A stretch of 21,279 nucleotides of DNA from the NCBI GenBank assembly GCA_964590255.1, contig CAZPYA010000097.1, positions 1 to 21,279 on the forward strand. The letters run 5' to 3'. This DNA is from JAKIYB01 sp964590255 (GTDB lineage: Bacteria > Armatimonadota > Hebobacteria > CAIYQO01). A program made the position numbers and the translations under genes. Below, one piece after another: positions 13,077 to 21,013 of the stretch. Position 1 is the first letter of the stretch, and each line of letters opens with the position of its first letter. The notes below the pieces were generated by a model. That model was not told the DNA's origin and did not search any database. It was given only the letters and a program-made list of their open reading frames with translations.

Positions 13077-15566
13077 TTACCCCTGGGCCGCCTGCTGTTC
13101 TCCCGACGTCCCCGGGTGCTCTTCCGCGGTGACATGGTCGGTGCCGGCGTTGAGCGGCTGCACGAAGGCCAGCGGCAGCACCTGATCCATGTGCGCCACC
13201 GGGACGATCTCCAGGTCGCGCTTCACGAAGTCGTGCACCTCGGCCAGGTCCGGCTCGTTGTCCTTCGGCACCAACACGCGCTTCAGCCCGGCGCGGTGGG
13301 CGGCCACCAGCTTGTCGCGCAGGCCGCCGATGGGCAGCACGTGGCCGCGCAGGGTGATCTCGCCGGTCATCCCCACGTCCTTGCGCACCGGCACGCCGGT
13401 GAGCGCGCTGATGAGCGCGGTGGCGATGGTGATGCCCGCCGAGGGCCCGTCCTTCGGCGTTGCCCCCGCCGGCACGTGGACGTGCAGGTCAAATTTTGTG
13501 TAAAAACTATCCTCCAGCCCCAGCGCCTTCGCGCGGGAGCGGGCGTAGGTAAGCGCGGCGCGCGCGGATTCCTTCATCACGTCGCCCAGCGAGCCGGTGA
13601 GAATCAACTCGCCGCGGCCCGGGATGAGCGACACCTCGATGGGCATCGTTTCGCCGCCCACCGCCGTGTAGGCCAGCGCGGTGGCCACGCCGACTTCGTC
13701 CTGCTCCTCCGCCAACTGGTGGCGGAAGCGCCGGGGGCCGAGAAAGTCGGACAATTGCGCCGGGCGCACGCGCGCCGGCACCGACTTGCCTTCGGCGTAG
13801 CGCCGGGCGACCTTCCGGCACACGGTGCCGATCTCGCGCTCCAGGTTGCGCACCCCCGCCTCACGGGTGTAGGCGTTGATGATCTCTTTCAGCGTGTCGG
13901 CCGGAAAGTGCGGTTTGTCCGACGGCAGCCCGTTTTCCGTCCGCTGGCGCGGCACCAGGTAGCGCTTGGCAATCTCCAGCTTCTCGATCTCGGTGTAGCC
14001 GGGCAGGCTGATGACCTCCATGCGGTCCTGCAGCGCCGGCGGGATGGGATCCAGCATATTCGCCGTGCAGATGAAGAGCACGTGCGACAGGTCGAAGGGA
14101 ATCTCCAGATAATGGTCGCTGAAAGCGTTGTTCTGCGCCGGGTCCAGCACTTCCAGCAGCGCCGCCGACGGGTCGCCACGGAAGTCCATGCCCAGCTTGT
14201 CCACCTCGTCCAGCATGAAGACCGGGTTCTTCGTCGCCGCGCGGCGGATGCCCTGGATGATGCGGCCGGGCAGCGCGCCCACATAGGTGCGCCGGTGGCC
14301 GCGAATCTCCGCCTCGTCGCGGATGGAGCCCAGCGACATGCGGAAGAACTGCCGCTGCATGGCGCGGGCGATGGACTGCCCCAGCGAGGTTTTGCCCACG
14401 CCCGGCGGGCCCACGAAACAGAGAATCGGCCCCTTCATGTCCGCCTTCAGCTTGCGCACCGCCAGGTAGTCGAGAATGCGGTCCTTCACCCGCTCCAGGT
14501 CGTAGTGGTCCTCGTTGAGGATGCGCCCGGCCTCCAATATGTCCAGCCGGTCCTCCGACCCCTTCTCCCAGGGCAGCTCCAGAATCCACTCGATATAGGT
14601 GCGGGAGACGGTATACTCCGGCGACGCCGGGTTGATGGTGTCCAGCCGGTCCACCTCGCGGGTGGCCACCTCGCGCGCCTCCGGCGACAGCGGGGCGTTC
14701 TTCAGCTTCTCGCGCAGGTCCTGCACTTCGGGCCGCAGCGCGCCTTCCATCTCGCCCAGCTCGCGCTGGATCGCCTTCATCTGCTCGCGCAGCACGTATT
14801 CGCGCTGCGTCTTCTCCATCTCCGTCTTCACCGACTCCTGGATGCGGCTGCCGATCTCCAGGATTTCGATCTCCCGGTTCAGCAGCTCGGTCAGGCGGCG
14901 CAGGCGCAGACTGACATCATACAGCTCCAGCAGCTCCTGGCGCTCGGGCAGCTTCAGGTTCAGTGTAGAAGCGATGATGTCCGCCAGGTGCCCGGGGTTA
15001 TGGATGCTGTTGGCAAAGACCAGCAGGTCGTCAGGCAGGTACGGCGCCAGGTTCACTACGCGCTCGAAGAGCGCCAGCACGTGGCGCACGGTGCCCTCCA
15101 GCTCGATATCTTCGACCGGAATCAACTCCGGAATCACCTCCACGCGGGCGCGGTAATACGGCTCGTCGGCGGTGATTTCCAGCAGGCGCACGCGCTGCAG
15201 CCCCTGCACGATGAGGCGCAGCGTGCCGTCCGGCGCGCGCAGCATCTTCGCGATGCCCGCCGCCGAGCCGATGGGATAGATATCCTCCGGCGTCGGTTCC
15301 TCGGCATCGGTGCTGATGGCGAACAGGCCGATGATTTTATCACCTTCCAGCGCGTCGTTGATGAGCTGCACCGACCGCGGTTTGCCCACCGACAGCGGCG
15401 AGATGGTGCGCGGAAACACCACCGTGTCACGCACCGGCAGCAGCGGAATCTCCTTCGGAATACTCACTTCGCCGTCGCTGGTGAGGTCATTGCCGGAAAA
15501 TTCTTCGCTACCGCCGTCGTTCATCGGCGCGAACGACCAGATCTGGTTGCTCCACTCTTCCTCCAT
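13077..15566 (-). CDS. lon: ATP-dependent protease LonA
   Basis: An 829-residue cytosolic AAA+ serine protease, close to the usual Lon length. Domains in order: N-terminal substrate-binding LAN domain (about 38-230, starting IPLLPVRDTVVFP), helical coiled coil (240-300, REYVLREQMKAIQREL), AAA+ module with Walker A GPPGVGKT (386-393) and Walker B FMLDEVD (450-456), and the C-terminal protease domain. The catalytic dyad is intact: Ser709 in PKDGPSAG and Lys752 in GGLRDKLVAAH, 43 residues apart as in E. coli Lon (679/722). It degrades damaged and regulatory proteins. ATG 15566 has GAGGA 6 nt upstream; earlier in-frame starts do not. It lies 54 bp behind hsp20 and is probably co-transcribed with it. 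The C-terminus has a short, nonconserved Glu/Gly/Gln-rich tail. Confidence 0.97.
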   Translation of the reverse strand: MEEEWSNQIWSFAPMNDGGSEEFSGNDLTSDGEVSIPKEIPLLPVRDTVVFPRTISPLSVGKPRSVQLINDALEGDKIIGLFAISTDAEEPTPEDIYPIGSAAGIAKMLRAPDGTLRLIVQGLQRVRLLEITADEPYYRARVEVIPELIPVEDIELEGTVRHVLALFERVVNLAPYLPDDLLVFANSIHNPGHLADIIASTLNLKLPERQELLELYDVSLRLRRLTELLNREIEILEIGSRIQESVKTEMEKTQREYVLREQMKAIQRELGEMEGALRPEVQDLREKLKNAPLSPEAREVATREVDRLDTINPASPEYTVSRTYIEWILELPWEKGSEDRLDILEAGRILNEDHYDLERVKDRILDYLAVRKLKADMKGPILCFVGPPGVGKTSLGQSIARAMQRQFFRMSLGSIRDEAEIRGHRRTYVGALPGRIIQGIRRAATKNPVFMLDEVDKLGMDFRGDPSAALLEVLDPAQNNAFSDHYLEIPFDLSHVLFICTANMLDPIPPALQDRMEVISLPGYTEIEKLEIAKRYLVPRQRTENGLPSDKPHFPADTLKEIINAYTREAGVRNLEREIGTVCRKVARRYAEGKSVPARVRPAQLSDFLGPRRFRHQLAEEQDEVGVATALAYTAVGGETMPIEVSLIPGRGELILTGSLGDVMKESARAALTYARSRAKALGLEDSFYTKFDLHVHVPAGATPKDGPSAGITIATALISALTGVPVRKDVGMTGEITLRGHVLPIGGLRDKLVAAHRAGLKRVLVPKDNEPDLAEVHDFVKRDLEIVPVAHMDQVLPLAFVQPLNAGTDHVTAEEHPGTSGEQQAAQG

Positions 15567-15620
15567 GGGCTTCCTCATTTCTACATGGCACACAGCCCGG
15601 GGCGCCGGGCATGATCATCG

Positions 15621-16100
15621 TTATTGTGATAACTCGCGGGTGTCGTCCGCCTGTTCCGCGACGGCGATATGAATCTGCCGCGGCTTCGCCTGGGCGATTT
15701 TCGGCAGCAGCACGTGCAGGAACCCGTCCTGGTACCATGCCTGCGTTGCTTCCGCGTCCACCGGCACCTCCAGCGGCACTTCCAGCTCGAACTCGCCGAA
15801 GGCCACCTCCATCTGCACGTAATTGCATTTTTCCGGCACGCACGGCTCGGGCCGCATGCCCCGCAGCACCAGCCGGTTGTCTTCGATGCGCAGGTCCAGG
15901 CTATCCCGGTTGATGCCGGCAACTTCTACCAGCACGCGCAGGTTCTCCGCCGTCTCGTAGACGTTGCACGGGGGCGACCAGCGCTGGCGATAAATCACGA
16001 ACGCCGGGCCCCGCGCCCGGCTGTAATGTTCGAAGAACCGATCAAAATCTTCCTGAATCTTCTCGAACGAATCCCAGAAACGTTTCCGACTGGTACTCAT
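15621..16100 (-). CDS. Small heat-shock protein, Hsp20/alpha-crystallin family
   Basis: A 159-residue ATP-independent chaperone that holds unfolding proteins. The alpha-crystallin domain spans about 43-134: WSPPCNVYETAENLRVLVEVAGI, then DLRIEDNRLVLRGMR (69-83), and the closing strand DGFLHVLLPK (125-134, equivalent to the usual 'GVLTVTLPK'). The C-terminal tail has an Ile-His-Ile (143-145) at the position of the oligomerising I-x-I motif. The N-terminal arm is short, helical and aromatic (FWDSFEKIQEDFDRFFEHY). GGAG sits 7 nt before ATG 16100. A near-consensus sigma-70 promoter lies 44-72 bp upstream and should drive both this gene and lon, coupling holding and degradation of damaged proteins. 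No CIRCE element is visible. Confidence 0.92.
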   Translation of the reverse strand: MSTSRKRFWDSFEKIQEDFDRFFEHYSRARGPAFVIYRQRWSPPCNVYETAENLRVLVEVAGINRDSLDLRIEDNRLVLRGMRPEPCVPEKCNYVQMEVAFGEFELEVPLEVPVDAEATQAWYQDGFLHVLLPKIAQAKPRQIHIAVAEQADDTRELSQ

Positions 16101-16143
16101 ACGCTCACTCCGGCCGCCAGAGTTGTAAAATGCGGCGACTCTC

Positions 16144-16172
16144 ATTATAAACGAAGGCGGGCGGATTGTCAG
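16144..16172 (-). promoter_or_regulatory. Sigma-70-type promoter for hsp20-lon
   Basis: On the minus strand CTGACA (16172-16167), a 17-bp spacer and a perfect TATAAT (16149-16144) form a near-consensus housekeeping promoter. Transcription would begin near 16137, giving a 36-nt leader before the hsp20 ATG. No HrcA/CIRCE inverted repeat is visible nearby, so heat control, if any, works by another means. Confidence 0.75.
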
Positions 16173-16190
16173 GAGGATCGGCGATGCAAA

Positions 16191-16261
16191 GTTCCGAATT
16201 CCTGGTTACGAGTTGACGAAACTCAACCCAAACCAGGAACTCGGAACCAGGAACTCGGAAA
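16191..16261 (-). repeat. Heptad array with internal inverted repeat
   Basis: The 14-bp unit AACCAGGAACTCGG (two heptads) is tandemly duplicated at 16231-16258. The left half, GTTCCGAATTCCTGGTT (16191-16207), is the reverse complement of 16231-16247 with one mismatch, and an inner GAGTT/AACTC pair extends the fold. The region could form a long hairpin between the DUF1015 stop and the hsp20 promoter. The heptad CAGGAAC is the complement of GTTCCTG at 8693-8713. Confidence 0.65.
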
Positions 16262-16267
16262 CCGCTA

Positions 16268-17554
16268 TTACCCCACTGCCACATCTGGCCGCAGACTCAG
16301 CATCGTCAGACCGGTGGGCACTTTCGGGTAGAAGTAGGTGGATTTTTGCGGCAGGCGGATGCCGGCGTGGGCGAGGGTGAAGACCTCGGGCACCGGGGTC
16401 GGGTTGAGGAAGATGGCGGCGGCCACCTCGCCGCGGTCGACGCGGGCGACGGCTTCCGTCGGATGGATGGTATAGCGCAGATGCGTCTCTACCGTCGCCT
16501 GGCCGGCCGGGTCGAGGGCCAGCAGCGGGTCGGTGAGGCGCTCCTGCAGCGCCTGCACGTCCAGCACGGGCAGGCCGTTGCGGTACGACTTCGGGCTGGT
16601 GAGCAACGTGTAGCGGCCGTCGCCGTACCAGATGAAGGCGTGCTCGTCGCGGTGCTCGGCGAGGAGCGCCGTCACCTGGTCAGGGTGCGCCACCTCGATC
16701 TGCTCCAGGCTGAAGGCAGTGCCCGCCACCTTGCAGAAGGCGGCCTGCATCTCCGCGGTCAGCAGCAGCAGCCGATGGGTGGGCAGCACCAGCAGACCGG
16801 GGTCGTTGATGTCGACCAGCAGCATCATCGCGTAATTGAAGCCGGCGGACGCCGGCGCGTCCGGGTATTGCGCGCAGAGCTGGTCGCGTAGCGCCAGCAG
16901 CGTCTCGTAGCGGTGGTGGCCGTCGGCAATGAGGATCTCGCGCGCCGCCAGCGCCTCGCTGATGGCGGCGGTGAGGCCGGGGTCGCCGGCGCGCCACAGC
17001 GTCTCATCAAAGCCGAAGCCCTGCGCCTTTGCCAGCGGCGCTGCGGCGGTGGCGCGCTCCAGCAACGCCGGCAGCTCGGTGTGGCGGCCATCATACAGGC
17101 CGAAGACGGGACTGAAGCTGGCTTGGCACGTCTGCATCAACTGCAAGCGGTCGACCTTCGGGCCTTTCAGCGTGCGCTCGTGCGGCAGAATATCACCCTG
17201 GTCGAACGGCTGCAGGCGCACCGCGGCGAAGAAGCCGCCGCGGGCATGCACTGCGCCGCCCCAAGCATAATGCTGGGTGTGCGGGTACAATGCCGGCGTG
17301 TCCTCCAGCAGCAGCGTGCCGTCCGCCATCCACTGCGCCAGCGCCGTTTGCGCGCGGGTGTAGCGATTGTCCTCGGCGGTGTCGTCCGGGCGCGTGATGC
17401 CGTATTCCAGCCGGATGACGTTGTGCGGGTCGCGGTCGTACAGCGCCTGCTGCTCCTCGGCGTTGATGACGTCGTAGGGCGGCGCCAGCAGGGCGGCCAG
17501 GTCTTGTTGCTGCAGCGTGTAGCGAAGGGCACGGAAGGGGCGCACGGCGGCCAT
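16268..17554 (-). CDS. DUF1015 family protein
   Basis: A 428-residue soluble protein of the DUF1015 family. Signature segments are present in order: VRPFRALRY at the N-terminus, LAPPYDVI (23-30), DPHNVIRLEYG (42-52), ILPHERTL (122-129), FSPVFGLY (147-154) and the diagnostic DGHHRYET (211-218). The length and motif order match full-length bacterial members. The family is widespread and its cellular role is not established to my knowledge. ATG 17554 is chosen because AAGGAG lies about 7 nt upstream; the in-frame ATG six codons earlier has none. It lies 71 bp after the zinc-ribbon membrane protein gene on the same strand, so co-transcription is possible but not certain. Sequence integrity is good: no frameshift or truncation is seen. 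Confidence 0.88.
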   Translation of the reverse strand: MAAVRPFRALRYTLQQQDLAALLAPPYDVINAEEQQALYDRDPHNVIRLEYGITRPDDTAEDNRYTRAQTALAQWMADGTLLLEDTPALYPHTQHYAWGGAVHARGGFFAAVRLQPFDQGDILPHERTLKGPKVDRLQLMQTCQASFSPVFGLYDGRHTELPALLERATAAAPLAKAQGFGFDETLWRAGDPGLTAAISEALAAREILIADGHHRYETLLALRDQLCAQYPDAPASAGFNYAMMLLVDINDPGLLVLPTHRLLLLTAEMQAAFCKVAGTAFSLEQIEVAHPDQVTALLAEHRDEHAFIWYGDGRYTLLTSPKSYRNGLPVLDVQALQERLTDPLLALDPAGQATVETHLRYTIHPTEAVARVDRGEVAAAIFLNPTPVPEVFTLAHAGIRLPQKSTYFYPKVPTGLTMLSLRPDVAVG

Positions 17555-17625
17555 GGCAGTCTCCTTACTCATTCACAGCTAAGGATACCGGGAAACGGCC
17601 TGTTCTGCAAGGTGATAAAGGCGGG

Positions 17626-17847
17626 TCAATACTGACGCCGCACGAACACCTGGTAGACCAGCAGCCCGGCGTAGGACGCCAGCAGGGCGATGATGGCGAG
17701 CAGCAGCAGGATCAGCCACCGCGGCGTCTTCATCTCCGCCGGCGGCTGTTCGAGGATGTCGCGGCACTCCGGGCAGATGAGGATATCCGCCGGGTACTGC
17801 GCCCCGCACTGCGGACATTTATTCGGCGTGATGAGCGGGTCGGCCAT
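17626..17847 (-). CDS. Small zinc-ribbon single-pass membrane protein
   Basis: A 73-residue protein with an N-terminal zinc ribbon, C11-P-Q-C14-G ... C25-P-E-C28, followed by one hydrophobic membrane helix (about residues 44-66, WLILLLLAIIALLASYAGLLVYQVF) and a basic tail RRQY. Small zinc-ribbon plus helix proteins are common in environmental bacteria and mostly uncharacterised; the ribbon is expected to face the cytoplasm. ATG 17847 has GGAG 8 nt upstream. The frame is open for another 41 codons, but these would translate the family-A repeat, so the short form is preferred. It lies between the M48 protease and DUF1015 genes on the same strand. Confidence 0.75.
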   Translation of the reverse strand: MADPLITPNKCPQCGAQYPADILICPECRDILEQPPAEMKTPRWLILLLLAIIALLASYAGLLVYQVFVRRQY

Positions 17848-17880
17848 GACGATGTCTCCAGAACTGAGATGCGTAACGCC

Positions 17881-18015
17881 GGGTTCACCTCTCCCCCCGG
17901 CCCCCTCCCCTACATGAGGAGGGGGTGCAACTGCTTGAGAAATCGAGTCCGGTATTCGCATACAGATCACTCCCCCTCCCCGCGCAGGGGAGGGGGTCGG
18001 GGGGAGAGGTGAACC
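17881..18015. repeat. Family-A REP-like inverted doublet (REPIN-like)
   Basis: Arms of about 47 bp at 17881-17927 and 17969-18015 are near-identical inverted copies around a spacer of about 41 bp. Each begins GGTTCACCTCTCCCCCC and contains a CCCCTCCCC...GAGGGGG hairpin. The same head is seen in the single copy at 2231. The right arm ends exactly at the M48 stop codon, so the element borders the gene's 3' end. Confidence 0.75.
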
Positions 18016-19493
18016 TACGGCGAAACCATATACGTATCGCCCTTCTTATATGTATGCGTACCCCACAGCACCTGGCCGGTGACGCTTTTCCCGTCGCTGG
18101 CGGTGACGCGGATTTCGGCGATGGCGTCCACGTAATCCTTCATCTTCCGCAGCACCATCACGTGGTCGTTGGCGCGCAGGCCGGCGGCGGCGAACTTGAT
18201 GGTCACGGGCACGCCGTGGTCCACCGGGCCGTCGGCCTTCACCACTTCGGCGAAGGCGCGGGCGGCGCGGCGCAGAGCCGCCGCCTCCAGCGTGCCTTCG
18301 ATATTGCCATTCTTGCCATCTTCCAGCCGGAGTAACTCCTCTTTCGTTTTCAGCTCGTCCTGGGCCATCCACGGACCGCGCTCCTTGCGCTGGGCGATGC
18401 CCGCGCAGAAGCCGCTCATGCCGGTCTGCGTGTCGTGCCAGGCCAGCGTCGCCTGCACGGCGGTGCCCGTGGCGGTGTCGATGCTCGCGGCGCCACCGGC
18501 CGGCACCTCCGCCAGGTGTACCGTCACCTTGTACCGCAACGGACTGGGCGGCAGCACCACCGCCACGTTGTTCAGCGTCACCTTTTCGTCTTTGTTCGCC
18601 TTCGGGTCGTCGCTGGGCACCGGCGCGTCGGCCGGCTTCGGCGGCATGGGATATTGCCCGGAGGGCTGCACCACCGCGCGTCCGCCGGTGGCGTTCGCCA
18701 GCATGATGCTCATGAAGGGATGCAGCCAGGCGGCGGCGTGCTGCGCGCCGGGGTCCAGCGCCAGCGCCACGCTCCGTGGGGCGTCCAGCGGCGGCAGCGG
18801 TTTCTTCTTCACCTCGCCGGCCAGCACGATGATGCGGTCTTTGCGCACCTTGGAGTCCGGGTGCGAGGAAAACCAGCCGAGGATGGGCGTGCTGGCGTCG
18901 CCGCGGCCGTAGGCGTCAATAAGGCGCTGCATGGCGTCGGCGGCCTTCACCGGGTCATAGCCGATTTGCGACATCAGCCGCACCCCACCGTCGTCCGAGC
19001 GCTTTTCGTCCTTGCGGCTGTAGTGGCCGTAGGTCAGCCCGCCGGCAATGTCGGCGCCGGTGCGGATGTCGCCCGCGTCGCCGCCCAGCGCCGCCACCAG
19101 GATGGCGCCGAGAATCATGCCGCCGGTGGCTTTGGACATCTGCTTCTTCGCGTGGCCTTCCTTCACATGGGTCAGTTCGTGCCCCAGCACGAAGGCCAGT
19201 TCGTCATCGGTGATCAGCGTCGCCATCATGCTGGTGATGTAGATGCGGCCGTCAGGCAGCGCCATGGCATTCAGGTCGCGGCTGTTGAACACCTGGAAAC
19301 TCGCCTGCGGCAGCCCCGCCGCCAGCGCCAGCCGGTTGCCAATCAACTGCACGCGCATGGTGGCGGCGTAGTCGGGGTAATACCCGTATTTTGTCTTGAT
19401 CTCGTCGCCGATGTCGCCCGCGCGCACGCCCAGCGCCAGCATCGCCAGCGCCAGCACCGCGACGGTGCGCAGCTTCAGCATCCATCCACCCAT
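18015..19493 (-). CDS. Secreted M48-family metalloprotease
   Basis: A 492-residue exported zinc protease. A signal peptide (about residues 1-25, core VAVLALAMLALGVRA) precedes the M48 catalytic domain: NAMALPDGRIYITSMM (75-90), the zinc motif H105-E-L-T-H109, and the third-ligand region S-R-K-D-E163-K-R-S-D167 aligned with the family's usual 'ExxAD'. FSSHPDS (about 207) is the typical downstream HP motif. So the core is complete and probably active, in the periplasm (BepA/LoiP-like housekeeping of envelope proteins is one precedent). The C-terminal half (about 270-492) is an extra region of beta-rich sequence I cannot name, which makes the protein longer than simple M48 members. AGGAG lies 6-7 nt before the ATG. 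The lipoyl-protein gene ends 23 bp upstream, suggesting an operon. Confidence 0.88.
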   Translation of the reverse strand: MGGWMLKLRTVAVLALAMLALGVRAGDIGDEIKTKYGYYPDYAATMRVQLIGNRLALAAGLPQASFQVFNSRDLNAMALPDGRIYITSMMATLITDDELAFVLGHELTHVKEGHAKKQMSKATGGMILGAILVAALGGDAGDIRTGADIAGGLTYGHYSRKDEKRSDDGGVRLMSQIGYDPVKAADAMQRLIDAYGRGDASTPILGWFSSHPDSKVRKDRIIVLAGEVKKKPLPPLDAPRSVALALDPGAQHAAAWLHPFMSIMLANATGGRAVVQPSGQYPMPPKPADAPVPSDDPKANKDEKVTLNNVAVVLPPSPLRYKVTVHLAEVPAGGAASIDTATGTAVQATLAWHDTQTGMSGFCAGIAQRKERGPWMAQDELKTKEELLRLEDGKNGNIEGTLEAAALRRAARAFAEVVKADGPVDHGVPVTIKFAAAGLRANDHVMVLRKMKDYVDAIAEIRVTASDGKSVTGQVLWGTHTYKKGDTYMVSP

Positions 19494-19516
19494 GGCGATC
19501 TCCTTCCTCGTGTTTC

Positions 19517-20005
19517 TTACGGGATGTCGTCCACCGTAATCATGCCGTCAGGCCCGCTGCCCCGCAGGTTCGCCAGTTCCACCCCCCGCTCGCGCGCCAG
19601 CCGGCGGGCGGCCGGGGTGGCGCGCACCGGGCCGCCAGGGGCGGCCGCCGGCGCGGGGGCGGGGGCCATGGCCGTGGCCTCGTGCAGCGCGCTCATGGCC
19701 GCTTCCCGCTCGGCGGCCAGCCGGCGGTTCTCCGCCTCCAGCGCCGCGCGGTTCGCCACCGTCTCGCCGGGGGCGCCGACCACCAGCAGCGTCGAGCCGG
19801 TAGGCACCACGCTTTTCTCCGCCGGCAGCACCGCCAGTATGGTACCCGCTTCCGGGCTCTCAAATTCGTAGGCTACCTTGTCGGTAATCAGCTCCGCCAG
19901 CGGCTGCCCTGCCGTCACAACGTCGCCCTCGGCCACCAGCCAGCGGCCGATCGTCGCCTCTTCCATCTCAGGATACAACGGGTCCAGCGTAATCATCTGC
20001 GCCAT
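19517..20005 (-). CDS. Lipoyl-domain plus E3-binding-domain protein lacking the E2 catalytic domain
   Basis: A 162-residue protein built like the N-terminal part of a 2-oxoacid dehydrogenase E2 subunit. Residues 1-78 form a biotinyl/lipoyl domain with the modified-lysine motif ELITDK43V. Residues 82-108 are a charged, coiled-coil-like stretch (AALEAENRRLAAEREAAMSALHE), then an Ala/Pro hinge (112-126), and residues 128-162 match a peripheral subunit (E3)-binding domain, RATPAARRLARERGVEL...GPDGMITVDDI. The chain then stops; the approximately 230-residue acyltransferase domain of a true E2 is missing, and the following gene starts 23 bp later with no remnant of it. It may be a free-standing lipoyl carrier or scaffold that docks dihydrolipoyl dehydrogenase. 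ATG 20005 has GGAG 4 nt upstream. No E1 or E3 gene is nearby. Confidence 0.8.
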   Translation of the reverse strand: MAQMITLDPLYPEMEEATIGRWLVAEGDVVTAGQPLAELITDKVAYEFESPEAGTILAVLPAEKSVVPTGSTLLVVGAPGETVANRAALEAENRRLAAEREAAMSALHEATAMAPAPAPAAAPGGPVRATPAARRLARERGVELANLRGSGPDGMITVDDIP

Positions 20006-20179
20006 GTCGCTCCATTCTTTCCGCGCGGGAAGACGATTGTGCCGCCCCCCGCGCATGCTACCCCAATAGTTCCCGCTATCCGGGCACTTTCCTGTTTATT
20101 ATGACGCGTGACCGAGGCAAATGGTTGCATACGGGAGACCGGCAAGGAGTTTCGCGCCCCGCCGTCGAATCATGCAAGC

Positions 20180-20977
20180 ATGCGTGTCAGTTACCACAAC
20201 CACACCAACTGGAGCGACGGCACGGCGACGCTGGCCGAGATGCTGGACGGCGCGCGGCGGGCGGGGCTGGACGAGTTTGGCCTGTCCGATCATTATGCGC
20301 TGATGCCCGGCGGGGCGCGCGTGGAGTGGGCGATGCCGCCGGAGTTCCTGCCGGAATATGTGCGCACGCTGTGGCAGACGGCGGCCGAGACGACCGGCGT
20401 GACACTGCGCGTGGGCTTGGAAGTAGACTACTTCCCCGAGACGGAGTTGGAGACGCTGGCTGCGCTGGCCGAACAGCGCTTCGACTACCGTATCGGCTCA
20501 GTGCATTTCGCCGACGGCTTTCCCATCGACTGTGCGCCGAGCTACTGGGAGGCCATCACCGCCGACGAGCGCGAGGACGTGTGGCGGCGCTACTGGCGCT
20601 ACCTGCGCATGGCGGCGGAGACGCGCGCCTTCGACTTCATCGGCCACCTCGACCTGCCGAAGAAGTTCGGCTTCCTGCCCGCCACCGATTTTTCCGCTGA
20701 CATCAGCGACCTCCTCGACGCCATCGCCGACCTCGACCTGGCCATCGAGATGAATACCGCCGGCTGGGAGAAGCCCATCGGCGAGCAGTACCCGTCGCTC
20801 AACCTGCTCCGCCAGGCCCGCCGCCGCGATATCCCGCTGGTCATCAACGCCGACGCCCACGCCCCCGCCGCGGTGGCCAACCATTTTGACCGCGCCTACG
20901 CCCTCGCCCGCGAGGCGGGCTACACCGAAACGGTGCACTATGCCAACCGCGAGCGCTTCACCGTGCCGATGGAATAA
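20180..20977 (+). CDS. hisK: PHP-family histidinol-phosphatase-like protein
   Basis: A 265-residue soluble metal-dependent phosphatase of the PHP family, matching the HisK/HisJ histidinol-phosphatase length. Metal-ligand motifs in order: H6-N-H8-T-N-W-S-D-G, GLSDH38, GLEVD (79-83), GSVH109, GHLDLP (155-160) and NADAH227. In histidine synthesis this enzyme hydrolyses L-histidinol phosphate to histidinol. Related PHP phosphoesterases use other substrates and no other his gene is in view, so the specific role is likely but not certain. ATG 20180 puts the HxH motif at the expected N-terminal position, though it has only a weak ribosome-binding site. A GTG 24 codons upstream is open but gives a Pro/Arg-rich extension. 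The gene is divergent from the lipoyl-protein gene. Confidence 0.82.
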   Translation: MRVSYHNHTNWSDGTATLAEMLDGARRAGLDEFGLSDHYALMPGGARVEWAMPPEFLPEYVRTLWQTAAETTGVTLRVGLEVDYFPETELETLAALAEQRFDYRIGSVHFADGFPIDCAPSYWEAITADEREDVWRRYWRYLRMAAETRAFDFIGHLDLPKKFGFLPATDFSADISDLLDAIADLDLAIEMNTAGWEKPIGEQYPSLNLLRQARRRDIPLVINADAHAPAAVANHFDRAYALAREAGYTETVHYANRERFTVPME

Positions 20978-21013
20978 ACGGCCAACCTCCCCAAACAGAC
21001 CAACCCCCCGTTA

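Noticed and set aside
13116..15614. An 832-codon open frame on the + strand covering the whole lon gene
   Set aside because: It is the antisense shadow of a GC-rich gene; its product is Arg/His/Gln/Ala-rich low-complexity sequence with no domain, while lon shows complete catalytic motifs.
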